Assembly: GCF_963678635.1 (NCBI RefSeq)
Contig: NW_026971081.1
Coordinates: 1-54,000, forward strand
Length of the DNA: 54,000 nucleotides
DNA from: Symsagittifera roscoffensis
Lineage: Eukaryota; Xenacoelomorpha; Acoela; Convolutidae
Reading direction: 5' to 3'
Every line of letters begins with the position of its first letter. Position 1 is the first letter of the stretch. A program made the translations under genes and the position numbers. A model generated the notes under the pieces. The model had not been told where the DNA came from and searched no databases. It saw nothing but the letters and a program-made list of their open reading frames with translations. Of the stretch, positions 43,491 to 54,000 are shown one piece after another.

Positions 43491-46382
43491 GTGTTTTTCA
43501 TTTCGTTTGAATTAGTTCTAATGATTTGATAAAGCCAAAACCATTGCCCCTGGTCTTTACCAGCTCGGATGCAGATGGGAAATACTTAGTATCTATGTCT
43601 TTAAAATTTCTTTGAAGGTAACAACTACTCAAACAAAATAGAAGAAAGATTAACAGAACGGGTTAGCTTAAGCTCAGGGTTTATTAGGAGATCTTAGCCA
43701 TGGTCTTAACGGAATGACTCTGATGGTCTGGTTTTTAGAAAATTGTTATAAGAGTCTTCCTCGATTTCTAAATAGTTTTTTAAATCCATACTGACCACCA
43801 GACGTTCCACTACAAACTGTTTTTCGATTTGTCACTATTTCACCAAGGGTGAAAAAAGAAAATTGATATTTGACTTTTTTGTAGAAACTGAAGCGCAACA
43901 TTTTATGCATGGCATCAACTTTGAAAACACAATTTTGTTGAAAAATCAATTTCTTTTTCTATTAAAAGTTAAATTTTTAGTTGAGAAAAGCATAAAAGCA
44001 TCCTAAAATTCACGATGTTTCTTCAGACTTCTCTGAAAAATAGGTTTTTTCACAGTTTTAATGATGATAGGATATTGAAACTGTCTTAATTTTTTTGACA
44101 TTGTTTTTTTAAAAGAATTGTTGTAAATATTTTGAAAAACACAGTGTAAGCTTTATGTTTTTCCAGCGTACTTTGAATTCCTAAAATATATAATTTTAAT
44201 CCAAATCAAACGAGAGCAAACCTTGGTATAAAGTTTCAAAAACAATTGTGATATATTAAAAAATCATTTATATAAAGACTTGTCTTTGACATGAATAAAA
44301 GCTAGCTCAAAATAGTTCTTTCTTTCTAGCCCAAAAAAAAATAAAGTAAATGACTTTCAGTAAATCTAGGAAGGAATTTGAATTAAGGTCGAAGTACTCA
44401 GAGCGATCGTTTCAGTTTCGTTGGTTTTCTTTTTTGTTTGTAGCCAGACATGGAGAAGGTATGAACTGCCACGTGACCGCATCCGCTGTCCCATAAGCCA
44501 TTGAGTTCCCATAAGTTTCAAATAATCATGCTCAACAAATTCTGGCAGTAAAACAGAAAAATTTCATTCTGTGGGGCATTCGGTGGGTTTCGAAACTAGG
44601 TTACAAACGCGCTCATTTTTGTGGAGAGTTTTGAAATTTGTTAAGTTGCAATATCAAATCTCATTTCTCATTTGTCGGTAGGTGTTGCACTCAAAGTGGA
44701 ACTATCATTAACTAATTGAGGATGAGACATTTTCGATATTAAGGACGTGATTGGTAAAATTATATCTATATGAGTGAACTATTTTGGTGTTTGGATTTTC
44801 GCAACATCATTATCGCTATTGGTATTAAGAACTTGCACGCAAAAATTGAACAGTGAATGGACTTAAATAAAGTTCTATTAATTTTTTTGTTCATAGTCTT
44901 TTCAATTGTGTGTCAAATACTGCTGCCATGACCTAATTACTGTAATTTAACGGTTAAGCAATGATAATTTTGACGCTTTCTCTCCTTTTTTTCAAAGCAA
45001 CATTTTTCTACCAAACATGGTAACCTCAAAAAGTTTCAAAAGTCTAAATGGTGCGAATTTAGTACACGCAAACAAAATACGACAGTTTTTGCATGCCTGT
45101 TTTCTTTTTTCTACTGATTTTTATATTATGAATTTTAGTGAAAAAAATTGCACGGCAAATATTATCTTTGTTACAAAAAACGGTTTCAAAAATCTTGATT
45201 AAAAAGTTGAACACGTTTTTCTACAAAATTGTGCAAATGACGAGCGAAAAAAATAAAAAAGCGAGTCAGTCAAAAAGACGTTTTAAAAAGTCAGTGAAAA
45301 ATTACCTGTCTGAAAAATAAAAAAAATAGACCAGCTATCCAACTATTGAGAAGGTAAAATTCCAACACCAAAGATTTTCTTCTAGCTTTTCGGTTGAATG
45401 AATAATTCAACAAAATAAAAATCAGTCAAAGAAATAAACACTAGCTAACCATAGAGTCGGTGAACAGGAAATGAAAAATAGAAAGCTAAAGATATTCGCG
45501 GTAAGTTTCATCCGATCGCTGAAGTTCTTGGTTTACGTAAGAAAATGAACTACAGTTTTATGACTTTTCTCCCTTAACTAGCACTATTTTAAATAATCAA
45601 TAGTTTCGCCAAGAATAAAATCAGTTTAGATTTGAGAAAAGTAATGACTCACTTAAAATCCCAATTTTTGTGACGAGTGTTCGACTTGTATAATGAAACA
45701 TAATTGCTTAGGATGCCCAAAAAAACTGAACTCAGACAAAAACATATTGCGTAGGATGGCTAAAAAGCAAGCCCGCAAGCAGTTTTAGTAAATTGATATC
45801 AAGTTTTTGATATCCAGTCTTTGAGGCTCGGCTTATTTGTTAGCAGTCAATAGCAATCATGGTATTGCCTGTCGCTACGCTCCTCTGGAACCCATACTGT
45901 TGTTTTGCTGACTGCTTTACAGTTTTAAAATTTCGTTGCATCGAAAACATATTGGGAAAACAAAACAATTAATATTCAAACAAATTTTTCAGCTTTTCCA
46001 CTAAGTTTGTTTTTGCTATAACATTTTTTCATTGTGGCTAGATCTGATGTTTAGAGAGCTGAACTTGTTTGAAAAACTTTCGATTGAAATGAACTTTTTT
46101 GTAAACATCTAGAGAGCCTTCAAAATCATTTATTTCATAGAAGAGAACTATTTACGCAAACTTTATACATTCAAGAATATCATAAATAGTTTTGTTAAAA
46201 TAAACTCACTGAAGATATTTGAAAAATTCACAAACTAGATTATGAGCTAAGTGCAAAAACTATAAATCTTAAACTTTTCAAGCCTTGCCAGTTTTAATCC
46301 GATAATTAGAAGCCTGCCATGACAAAACTAATTAGGCAATCAATGATCGAAGTTATAGAAAAAATAATATCTCCATAGGGTT
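43491..46382. other. AT-rich DNA, no gene seen
   Basis: No coding frame with recognisable content. The right end is probably the 3' UTR and downstream flank of the tetraspanin gene, which is on the minus strand. Confidence 0.5.
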
Positions 46383-48152
46383 TTAAGTTCGAACTGTATA
46401 CTTGGTCGACAATACAACAGCTTTTGTTACTTTTCTACAATCAGGGTTAGCTTCTCTGTATATTTCTGCGCGTATACTTCTTGACTGCAGAAGATGAGAA
46501 GTCGTCACTTTTCTGACTTTTTCTTGTGACATTTGGTTAGATTCGCTAGCGCAAACTCGTTTCTGCTTCCATTGCATCTCCAGAATAAAACAAAAAAACT
46601 GGAGAACAACAAGAGCTTCGCCAAAAAAGAGAATACCAGTCAAGCCGTCTTCAATTTTCGACACAACTGCGGTCTTACAGCCTGCATCAAAAATACCATA
46701 TGTGCCTTCGCCCAAAACATCACAATTTGGGAAATCAGGTTTGCAACATGATGATGGAATCAGTCCTGTAACGTTGCACCAGTCCGTATAATTGTTGATT
46801 CCACAGCACCCAAACTTATGTTGGAAATTATCCCAGGCAGTCCCGTTATTTTCTCTGTAGTTGTTTATTGAATCATTAAGCCAGCCTTCGACTCTCTCCT
46901 CGAAATAAGTTCCGCGTTTCAGATAAAGAGCTAGCAAAACAATTTGAAGAGCAATAGCAATTATATGCTGGATTAATGTCAATCCGATTATGACTAAGGA
47001 TTTTCCCCGAACAAAACATCCATAAAAATCCAGAGCGAGTGTTGTATAAACCACAAAACTGAAAATGGTCGCCACGATACAGGCGATGAATCTCATTTCG
47101 TCCACCATGTGTTTGATATCCTCGATCAAACCGTTCTCGATTACACACCAGACAGTAATTATTAAGATTGAAACAAGGACTCCTTTGCCCCATCGAGTTG
47201 TGATTTTAGTGTCTAAGTCACCGTTGTCTTTTTCAATTTTTGTGGTGTAAGGTATGATGCAAATAAGAGGGTAGATCAGTGGGAACAGAATCAGAAAGCC
47301 ATTAGAAACAAGTAGGAAACTAAACATAAGCAATTCAAATTTGTATGGATAGGTGCTATTTTCTCTTTTGTTTTGTTCTTGTTTTATGAAAAAACAATAG
47401 AAAACCCAAAAAATAGGCAAGAGCTGGATTGATGCCACAATGAATCCAGCATAGACTACAATACGTTTATAATCCTGGATTCCCGATTCTAACGAAGATT
47501 GACAGCCCACTTCGTAGACTTGCCCAGAAATCTTGTCTGAGTTGCAATGGGGGAAGTCTGGCCCGCAACAAATTGACTCTCTAGAGCGGTTTCGGGCGCA
47601 ATCCGGAAACTCAGGCTTGCAGCATGACGGCGGTATTTTCAAATCGCTATTTTCCGACAAATCTGTGTAGTTGCTCACAACGCAGCAGTTATGTCGAATT
47701 TGATATACATTCCATGATTGAGGTAGCAAAGGCATGGTATCGATCAAAAACTGATCGAATTTTTCTTGATCAACTTCAAACGTTTGCTGCTTGAACCAGA
47801 AGATTAAATATATCTCGAATAATACTCCAAGTGCCTGAAGAACGCTAAACACAAACGGGTATGTCTTATTTTCCCCATATATTGCACCAATCCATCCAAC
47901 CACAGAAAACCAGAGAATGGTTCCTATTATAGTTGGTGTGACAATTAATACATTTGGAGCGTACTCTAAAAAATTATCATCAATTACAAATACAGATAAA
48001 TCTGACGCGAGACCAAGAATAAAGTAAAGACAAACGGCTAAAACACCGGAGGGAAACAAACAAAAAATAAAAGCAACGAAAAGTAATACTGCGTACAAGA
48101 AACACCAATTGAAAAATGTAACACTATCTCTCACACGTTTACAAATTTTCAT
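46383..48152 (-). CDS. Double tetraspanin in one polypeptide, intronless
   Basis: A 589-aa ORF from the first ATG (48152) to TAA (46385-46383). The open frame extends 63 nt further 5' but only to a TTG. Two tetraspanin units lie in tandem. Unit 1: TM about 13-35, 67-92 and 98-120, large loop 121-229 with NCC (156-157), PPSCCKPEFPDC and ICCGPDFPHC, then TM 230-256. Unit 2: hydrophobic 272-302, 325-341, 354-376 and 385-411, large loop with the canonical CCG (449-451) and PSSCCKPDFPNC, TM 505-526, then a 63-residue basic tail. The repeated NYTD and CC-KP-(E/D)FP-C motifs show internal duplication. In unit 1 the CCG glycine is replaced by Val. Tetraspanins organise plasma-membrane protein assemblies; usual members are 200-350 aa with four TMs. 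An extra hydrophobic segment in unit 2 leaves the topology uncertain. Confidence 0.88.
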   Translation of the reverse strand: MKICKRVRDSVTFFNWCFLYAVLLFVAFIFCLFPSGVLAVCLYFILGLASDLSVFVIDDNFLEYAPNVLIVTPTIIGTILWFSVVGWIGAIYGENKTYPFVFSVLQALGVLFEIYLIFWFKQQTFEVDQEKFDQFLIDTMPLLPQSWNVYQIRHNCCVVSNYTDLSENSDLKIPPSCCKPEFPDCARNRSRESICCGPDFPHCNSDKISGQVYEVGCQSSLESGIQDYKRIVVYAGFIVASIQLLPIFWVFYCFFIKQEQNKRENSTYPYKFELLMFSFLLVSNGFLILFPLIYPLICIIPYTTKIEKDNGDLDTKITTRWGKGVLVSILIITVWCVIENGLIEDIKHMVDEMRFIACIVATIFSFVVYTTLALDFYGCFVRGKSLVIIGLTLIQHIIAIALQIVLLALYLKRGTYFEERVEGWLNDSINNYRENNGTAWDNFQHKFGCCGINNYTDWCNVTGLIPSSCCKPDFPNCDVLGEGTYGIFDAGCKTAVVSKIEDGLTGILFFGEALVVLQFFCFILEMQWKQKRVCASESNQMSQEKVRKVTTSHLLQSRSIRAEIYREANPDCRKVTKAVVLSTKYTVRT

Positions 48153-48175
48153 AACTAGAAAAGGTTTAGTACTTT
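48153..48175 (-). promoter_or_regulatory. Candidate splice acceptor just before the tetraspanin ATG
   Basis: On the minus strand AAACCTTTTCTAG ends 2 nt before the ATG (TTATGAAAATT). This is a good polypyrimidine-AG acceptor. It could close a 5' UTR intron or be a spliced-leader trans-splice site. Sequence alone cannot tell which. Confidence 0.4.
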
Positions 48176-49407
48176 TACAAGCAATGGTAAAACAGAAGCA
48201 AAGTTTTACCAACAAGTATGATTATAAGTTGAGATGAATTAAGTTGGGTTAAAATCCAAATAGTAAGCGCTCATATAGTACTCAAACCAGAGGAAATTTA
48301 TCTGAATTGTCAAAATGGATAAAACGGTTTGTAAAAAATTAATTGTGAGCAAACGTATTTAAAAAATTTTTCTTGCTGTAACCAGCCTGTGAAAAACCAG
48401 CAAACATGGTGGTTTGAAAAAACAGGCTACACAATGAAACACAAAACACACAACTGACAAAAACAATCTCAGTAAACTAAGACAGTAGGGAGATAGGATA
48501 AAAAACAGTCAGTAAAATCAAAACTGAATGCTTTCTTTTTGGTACGTATACGGGAAATGAATGCTTTCTTTTCAGTAAAATACAATGAAGAAAAAAAAAC
48601 GCAAATGCAAATGTGTGCTTTTATCTGTTTTTCATACGCTTTTGTGATTCCCTCTTTTTTCTCAGTTTTTTCAGCTTTTTCCTTCTGCGATATTTTTATG
48701 CTTTCTTTTCACGGATTTTCAAACACAGTTTTCCTGTTCTTCGCTTTTTTGAGTAATAAAATCATAAAAACGTTGCTGCATCGAAGCAACTGCTTGATGA
48801 AATATAACAGAAAAATTACGAAGTAGACGTAAACGTTCCTGCATAAAAAAATTAGACAGTGCTTAACTGCTATATAGACAAGAAAGAAGCATAAAAATAA
48901 CGAAACACCTGCTCGGTCAAATATCCCAAAATATAAAACGAAGGAGGCAGGTTATTTTCCACTTAATAAATGATACAATTGAATCGCTTTTTAGTTTTTG
49001 AATATTGTTTTTAATTTTCGTAAAATGCACCTTTAAAAAAATAGATGAACAATATACAAAAAACGGAAGCCACAGGGAGAAAACATTCCATTGAAAAAAA
49101 TAGCCTTTAGTTCCATATATGAATCTTTTTTCAAATGAATATATATTTTTTCAATTTTCTCTACTTGTCTTGAAATTAGTCTTGTAAGAAATCAATTCAT
49201 TGTTTGGCTGACTTATCATTTTCGGTGTACCTGATTTTTCATGGAAAAAAATAACAAGCTAAAACATGCCCGAAGAAAAATTTTCTCTTCTATTTTCTGA
49301 GCTTGGAACAAAAAGGTTTCTATCGAAGCTAAGCGGATGTTTCCGGAGTTCCTATGATAAAGTTTTCAATCTTTAGTTGATTGCTGGGTAAAAGTTAAAT
49401 GGTAACC
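48176..49407. other. AT-rich DNA, no gene seen
   Basis: This is upstream of the tetraspanin gene and may include its promoter, but I see no convincing TATA or CpG structure. A 95-codon plus-strand frame at 48539 opens with TTG and is not supported. Confidence 0.5.
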
Positions 49408-49508
49408 ATTACGAGGCCAAACTGTGCATTCTGTGAACCGTAACGGATTCTAGAGACTTTCAAACACCAAATTGTGCTTCTGCTCAGTGCACAGTTTGGC
49501 CTCGTAAT
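49408..49508. repeat. Foldback element, copy 2
   Basis: The arms at 49408-49428 and 49488-49508 are perfect reverse complements over 21 bp (core TTACGAGGCCAAACTGTGCA) with a 59-bp spacer. The same end sequence flanks 807-1010. Confidence 0.75.
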
Positions 49509-50070
49509 AACATAATTTTTAACAAATAAATCGAAACGAGATGAAATAAATTATTTAATCAAAGATACTGAAAATTAACGCATGATGTAAAATTAACGCG
49601 TGAGAAATTAACGTATGAGTAAATTAACGCATACTGGAAAGTAACGCATGAGAGAGTTTTCATAGTTTTCATGATGTAAAAATTAAAGTCTATATAGAAA
49701 ATGAAAATTGGAATCAAGTGACTCTTTTTTAAACAAAGTGCTATTTTCTAGTTTGCATATAAAAGCAGCTCTGTTTTTTTTCAAGGAGTTTTTGAACATT
49801 GGAGACCATCAGTGCGGCTGTCCCTGGCACCAACCCGGCGCCAGGTCTGGACAAGGGAACTAAATGACAACAGTCTTTGTTCCAATATTCAATTAAAACA
49901 ATCGATTAAAACAATGTTATCTGAAATAGGAAACTATTATAAACACAATCAGAACATAGTCCAGTATGCCCCCTCAAGTCTTTTCGTAAAGGGCTGAATA
50001 GTTCACCTGCAATGTTTCGAATAGTTCATTACTGCAGATACTCAAAAGCACTCGTGGATAAGCATGTCGT
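49509..50070 (-). other. 3' end of the second gypsy element, LTR boundary unresolved
   Basis: Downstream of the second pol stop. A purine-rich GAAAAGACTTGAGGGGG on the minus strand (complement 49969-49985) is a candidate polypurine tract, so the 3' LTR should begin near 49968 and run left. Its end cannot be placed without the partner LTR, which is outside the window. A short hairpin CCTGGC..GCCAGG lies near 49828-49850. Confidence 0.45.
49572..49650 (+). repeat. Short tandem repeat, AAATTAACGCATGA-type
   Basis: Five diverged units of (A)AATTAACGCATGA(G) follow one another at about 17-19-bp intervals. A simple minisatellite. Confidence 0.7.
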
Positions 50071-53000
50071 CTAATAACGCTCCGACGTCCTCAGCTGACG
50101 ACGAGTTGTCCGATTACCTGTGCTGTTTTCAATCACTTCCTCAACCAGTCCCGGTTTATTGTGAGGCTCCAGGCACTTGAGAGCACGGGGAACCTTACCT
50201 TGTGTGGACAACAGTGTAGTGGTTGCGTCCGACGACTCTGTCTGACTCACATGCTCCAAAGGCAAAACACCTGCCGTTGGGTTTTGTTGTTTGAAGAGAT
50301 CTGGCTGATCAGGTTGCAGTGACGGCTCGCAGATGTCCAACGGATCCTTCTGTATACTCGGGTGAACCACTGATGATGGTTTGACTAAAGTTGTCAAAGG
50401 CTTTACCTGCGGCACCTGTGTCAAACTGACATCGGTTGGTCGAGGGTGCTCACTTAGGCCTCTGTGGTCTCTGTGAACAACTGGAAGGAACTTACGCAGA
50501 AATTTCCTATTTCGCAGAGTTACACGACCTGAACCATCCACTCTAACTATGTACTGGTCGAACTGACGTACCTCAATAACAATACCTGTCTTATCCCATT
50601 TGGTCGGATTTGGACCGGTTTGGTTTTGTATCCGGACATTATCGCCTACCCGTAGCGGTGGCAGATGATGGGTGTGTTCTTCAAGTCGTTCTGAAATCCG
50701 TGCATGGCGGATACGAAGGGCATCTTCACGGGCAGCCAAGGTTTCTTGCCAAACTTTGTGTGGTTGGTACTTACCAGGGTGAATGGGAAGGAAATCCCGT
50801 GTTGGCCTGCCAAAAACGCACATCGAGGGAGATAACTGCGTGGTTCTATCTGGCGTATTGCGATACTGAAGCATTGCTCGATGGAAGTTGTCAGTGTCCA
50901 GGCATCCGTTCTTATCGGTATTATCAGCTATGAGTCGTTTAATAGTTTTCACGCCAATTTCTGCACGCGAGTTGCTGTGCGGGAAAGCCACGGACGAAAC
51001 GCGGTGCGAAACGCCCCAACTTTTGAGGAATGTTTGAGTATCATGTGACATGAATTCCGTTCCTCCGTCTGACGACAGCTCGTCGCTTATACCGAATGTC
51101 ACAAAAAGCTGCCTCAAACAAGTAATTAATCCTTTAGAACCATCGTTGGAACGCTCTACCACAGGCCAATTACTGTATCGGTCTACGACTACAAGGTAAC
51201 GTTGCCCACCGTATCGGAAGTAATCCGCGACTACACATTGAAAGGGGTACAGCGGTTGGAAGGGTGGCGTTGGCGGTTGGCTCGGTTGGGATGGCGCATT
51301 TCTATTGCACGTGGCGCATCTCTCTCTCCACGCTGTAATTGCCGGAACCATTCCAGGCCAGAAGACGGAGGACTCAGCTCTTGATATCATCTGGGAAACA
51401 CCTTGGTGCGCGGAATGCAAGACGGCGAGTGCTTTCTGCCGAAGCGATGGCGGTATTACCACACGATCTTTATAAAGGATAACTCCGTCGTAGGTAGAAA
51501 GATGATCACGGTATTGAAAGAATCCTTGTATGGCATTTGGCACCTGTTGTCGCGATTTTGCGAAACCCGCTTCAATATGTTGTAGAAGGAGTTGACACGA
51601 TGAGTCGCTAGCTGTGCTAAGACGCACAGATTCCCAGGTAATCTTACTAAGGACATCTCTGCTTTTGTTATCAAAGGAAGAGCAAATCTCGGTTTCTTTA
51701 TTGTCGTGTACACGAATAGAAGCCAGGCACATAGTTTCTGGTGCGCCGATTGACTCAGTGGGTTGGTCGTCAGGCAATTGCATTTCTTCGGAAACCCCCA
51801 CAGGATTACGTGAAACACTGTCAGCAGCTGCGTTTCTAGCTCCAGGAACGTGGACTATACGAAATCGGAACCGCAGTGTCTTCTCTTTGAGGTTTCGAAG
51901 GCGTGGGTTCTCTATGTCATGTAGCGATCTGTCCCCGAACACCTTGACGAGAGGTTTGTGATCCACAGCGATAATTAAATTATCGCAACCAAGGACGAAG
52001 TGACGCGATTTTTCGAGTGCGTCGACCACGGCTAGCGCTTCACCTTCGATTGGAGCATATCTTGACTCTGCACTGCTCGTGAACCGGCTGCCAACGAGGG
52101 TCACACGCCATCCGCTTGTGCAACATAAGGGTTTGATGGGCTGGCAGTCACAATGTTTTTGCGTTAGCCAAAAACCAATTCCAGACTTGCTCCAGTCAGT
52201 CGCAAGACAAGTAGGTCTCCCCTTATCAAAAATTTCCACACCTGAGCGAATCTCGTTGATTATGACATTCTTAGACGCTTGGAACGCATGCTCAAGATGA
52301 TCTGTCCATTGGAACGGTGTACCAGGTTTTAAAAGGTTCCGAAACGGACTCATTTGAGGCGCTGCAGCGAAGGAATACGAGATTTGATTAACAAGACCGA
52401 ACCAGCTTCGGATGTCCGTGATGTTCTTGGGCGATGGAAAACTTTCAATGGCTTCTAAGTATTGGGCACATGGACCAACGGTGCTATTGCTGATCTCAAA
52501 TCCTGCGAAATCGACAGTTTCTTTCGCAAAAACAAACTTTAAAGGGTTTAGAACAATGCCATTGCTGCCACATAGGTGAAGCCATTCTGCGGCTTGTGAA
52601 AATGCCTCTGCGATGTCACTCGACCACAATAAAGTATCATCAATGCATTTTGTCTTGTTAGGTACCTGTGAAACAATTTCATCAAACCTGCGTGTATAGC
52701 CGTCTCCTGATGCGATGTACCCCTGAGGTGCAGCACAGTACCGATACCTTCCCCACGGTGTGATGAAAGTGGTGTAGTGACGATCATCTTCGTGAAGGGA
52801 GATGCTGTGATATCCATTCCAGGCATCGAAAACCGTTTTGAGAGTGTTGCGTGGAACCGATCGCGCCTGATGGAAAGGCGACTGCGTATGATGCGTTTCG
52901 CGAGAGGCGTGCTGATTCAGTGGTTGCAAGTCAACGGTTCGTCTGGGCTTTCCAGATTTTTTGGCACATATCACCATCCTGTGACACCACCTTGTTGGTT

Positions 53001-54000
53001 CACCAACGGCAACTGGTTCAATTACTCCCAGACGGACATCTTCGTCGAGCGCTGCTTTCACTTGATCCTGCCAGTGTAGTGGAACTGGTATTGGTGTGTG
53101 GACGCACGATGGAGTCGCTTCCGGGTTGACGTGAAGGCGTAGGGGTGGACCAGACATGGTTGGAAGAAGTTGATGGGTGCACACGTTAAATGTACTACTA
53201 CTATACCTGTCTTTCAGCCAGGTTTCTAGTTTTTGCCGGTTCGCTGCAACTGGCGCAAATGGGATCTCAGAAGGGACCGGTGGCGGTGGTTTGCGCGTTG
53301 GGCATTGGCATGCACGGTCACTGGTCACTTGACATACCGAGGAGTGGGTTTCACCTACTGTAGGAAAGTTCTTAGATATAAGCCCAAGGGCAATGCATGC
53401 CTGTTTAGACAAGAACAGTCTTTTAGTGTCATCGGTCAGGTATATGATCTGACGAGTTTCGGCACTGCCGGCTGCTGATTTTCCACCAACTCGCGCTACA
53501 ATTGCACCGGAGATCTTGATACCTTGGTTTGTGGCGGCCGACATCTGCATTGTCACAGGAATGATATCAGATTGCTGCAAGCCTAGGAGGCGGAGGATAT
53601 TCGTACCGGCAAGACAAGATTGACAACCAGTGTCAGCAAGAGCTTGCATCTCACAATGCTTGACTTTGTGATTCCTGTCCGAGAAACCGAGTGCTGCAGA
53701 ATCGTCGGGATGCACCACTACTCTGACGTCGATTACCGGTTGAGGGTGGGATGACTTACGTTTCCAAGAATCGCACAACTCGTCGTAGATATGATGATCC
53801 AGAACAAGATGACTGATTTTACCTGATGTGCTCATGCTGTGGACGGCGTCGAGAACTCCCAGCATTCCAGAATTGTCGACGGGTGCTGCGGTTGAGCGTT
53901 GAGTTGTTTGTCGACAGACTTCCGTGAGGTGATGATATTTTCCGCAGTTGCCGCACTGCTTACCATATGCCGGACATTTGTTGATTCGGTCCTGTCTGTT
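50071..54000 (-). CDS. pol: Second Ty3/gypsy gag-pol, 5' end beyond the window
   Basis: Open from the window edge to 50071 (1,310 codons), so partial. The first in-frame ATG is at 53865, but the frame continues upstream through a zinc knuckle [14 protein letters not shown] (CX2CX4HX4C), so the true start lies outside. Numbered from that ATG: protease ADTG (D78), RT D347 and a CIDD box (407-410, where YxDD is usual), RNase H (D557, E607, D635), integrase zinc H817, H820, C850, C853 and core D881, D933, E969 (DD35E). The tail has a [11 protein letters not shown] motif and a Pro/Ser-rich end. No frame breaks are seen. Composition is much less AT-rich than the surroundings and codon use is balanced, unlike the giant element. 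Related elements occur widely in marine invertebrates; recent arrival by transfer is possible but unproven. Confidence 0.92.
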   Translation of the reverse strand, partial: NRQDRINKCPAYGKQCGNCGKYHHLTEVCRQTTQRSTAAPVDNSGMLGVLDAVHSMSTSGKISHLVLDHHIYDELCDSWKRKSSHPQPVIDVRVVVHPDDSAALGFSDRNHKVKHCEMQALADTGCQSCLAGTNILRLLGLQQSDIIPVTMQMSAATNQGIKISGAIVARVGGKSAAGSAETRQIIYLTDDTKRLFLSKQACIALGLISKNFPTVGETHSSVCQVTSDRACQCPTRKPPPPVPSEIPFAPVAANRQKLETWLKDRYSSSTFNVCTHQLLPTMSGPPLRLHVNPEATPSCVHTPIPVPLHWQDQVKAALDEDVRLGVIEPVAVGEPTRWCHRMVICAKKSGKPRRTVDLQPLNQHASRETHHTQSPFHQARSVPRNTLKTVFDAWNGYHSISLHEDDRHYTTFITPWGRYRYCAAPQGYIASGDGYTRRFDEIVSQVPNKTKCIDDTLLWSSDIAEAFSQAAEWLHLCGSNGIVLNPLKFVFAKETVDFAGFEISNSTVGPCAQYLEAIESFPSPKNITDIRSWFGLVNQISYSFAAAPQMSPFRNLLKPGTPFQWTDHLEHAFQASKNVIINEIRSGVEIFDKGRPTCLATDWSKSGIGFWLTQKHCDCQPIKPLCCTSGWRVTLVGSRFTSSAESRYAPIEGEALAVVDALEKSRHFVLGCDNLIIAVDHKPLVKVFGDRSLHDIENPRLRNLKEKTLRFRFRIVHVPGARNAAADSVSRNPVGVSEEMQLPDDQPTESIGAPETMCLASIRVHDNKETEICSSFDNKSRDVLSKITWESVRLSTASDSSCQLLLQHIEAGFAKSRQQVPNAIQGFFQYRDHLSTYDGVILYKDRVVIPPSLRQKALAVLHSAHQGVSQMISRAESSVFWPGMVPAITAWRERCATCNRNAPSQPSQPPTPPFQPLYPFQCVVADYFRYGGQRYLVVVDRYSNWPVVERSNDGSKGLITCLRQLFVTFGISDELSSDGGTEFMSHDTQTFLKSWGVSHRVSSVAFPHSNSRAEIGVKTIKRLIADNTDKNGCLDTDNFHRAMLQYRNTPDRTTQLSPSMCVFGRPTRDFLPIHPGKYQPHKVWQETLAAREDALRIRHARISERLEEHTHHLPPLRVGDNVRIQNQTGPNPTKWDKTGIVIEVRQFDQYIVRVDGSGRVTLRNRKFLRKFLPVVHRDHRGLSEHPRPTDVSLTQVPQVKPLTTLVKPSSVVHPSIQKDPLDICEPSLQPDQPDLFKQQNPTAGVLPLEHVSQTESSDATTTLLSTQGKVPRALKCLEPHNKPGLVEEVIENSTGNRTTRRQLRTSERY

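Noticed and set aside
48539-48826. 95-codon Phe-rich plus-strand ORF
   Set aside because: It has a TTG start and a composition expected of AT-rich DNA, with no domain or splice context.
49749-49900. Small RNA or promoter gene (TATAAAAG followed by a GC-rich hairpin)
   Set aside because: The sequence does not match any spliceosomal, SL or tRNA gene I know, and it lies where the second element's LTR is expected.

Overview
The window is animal nuclear DNA: AT-rich, intron-containing and full of transposons. Two host genes can be supported. One is a spinster-type transporter of the major facilitator superfamily, minus strand, with eight exons visible between 3301 and 8907 and its 5' end not found. 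The other is an intronless gene at 46383-48152 encoding two tetraspanin units in one chain. Three of the seven visible transporter introns fit the reading frame only with GG-AG ends. Such donors are reported as common in some copepods and in larvacean tunicates, so a small planktonic invertebrate is a reasonable guess, not a conclusion. No bacterial genes or CRISPR arrays are seen.

The centre of the window (14289-38622) is one minus-strand LTR retroelement of 24.3 kb. Its two 410-bp LTRs differ at one site, a 4-bp CCAT target duplication flanks it, and a primer-binding site lies 2 nt inside the 5' LTR. In element order it carries: a 1.25-kb leader with repeated stem-loops; a basic 155-aa ORF; a very long Ty3/gypsy-type gag-pol (capsid, zinc knuckle, protease, RT, RNase H, DD35E integrase, GPY/F tail); two small hydrophobic ORFs joined by an ATGA stop-start; a 376-codon frame with no ATG, GTG or TTG; an envelope gene resembling chuvirus-type glycoproteins; a 599-aa ORF of unknown function; and 1.6 kb of 3' non-coding DNA. 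A 5,424-bp segment (integrase to mid-envelope) is duplicated in tandem almost perfectly, giving a truncated env fused in frame to integrase. Without the duplication the element is about 18.9 kb. Its 3' half is built like a complex retrovirus. This is the strongest candidate for an undescribed system here.

The right end (49.97-54 kb) is the 3' part of a second, unrelated Ty3/gypsy element whose base composition is much closer to 50% GC. It is cut by the window edge. A decayed APE-type LINE occupies about 40.9-43.5 kb. Smaller mobile DNA includes a hAT-type MITE with an 8-bp target duplication (8981-9385), a tRNA-derived SINE with a 10-bp target duplication inside a transporter intron (6594-6846), a dispersed family with inverted ends containing ATCATACA, and a small foldback family. 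The remaining stretches are AT-rich with no gene I can support.
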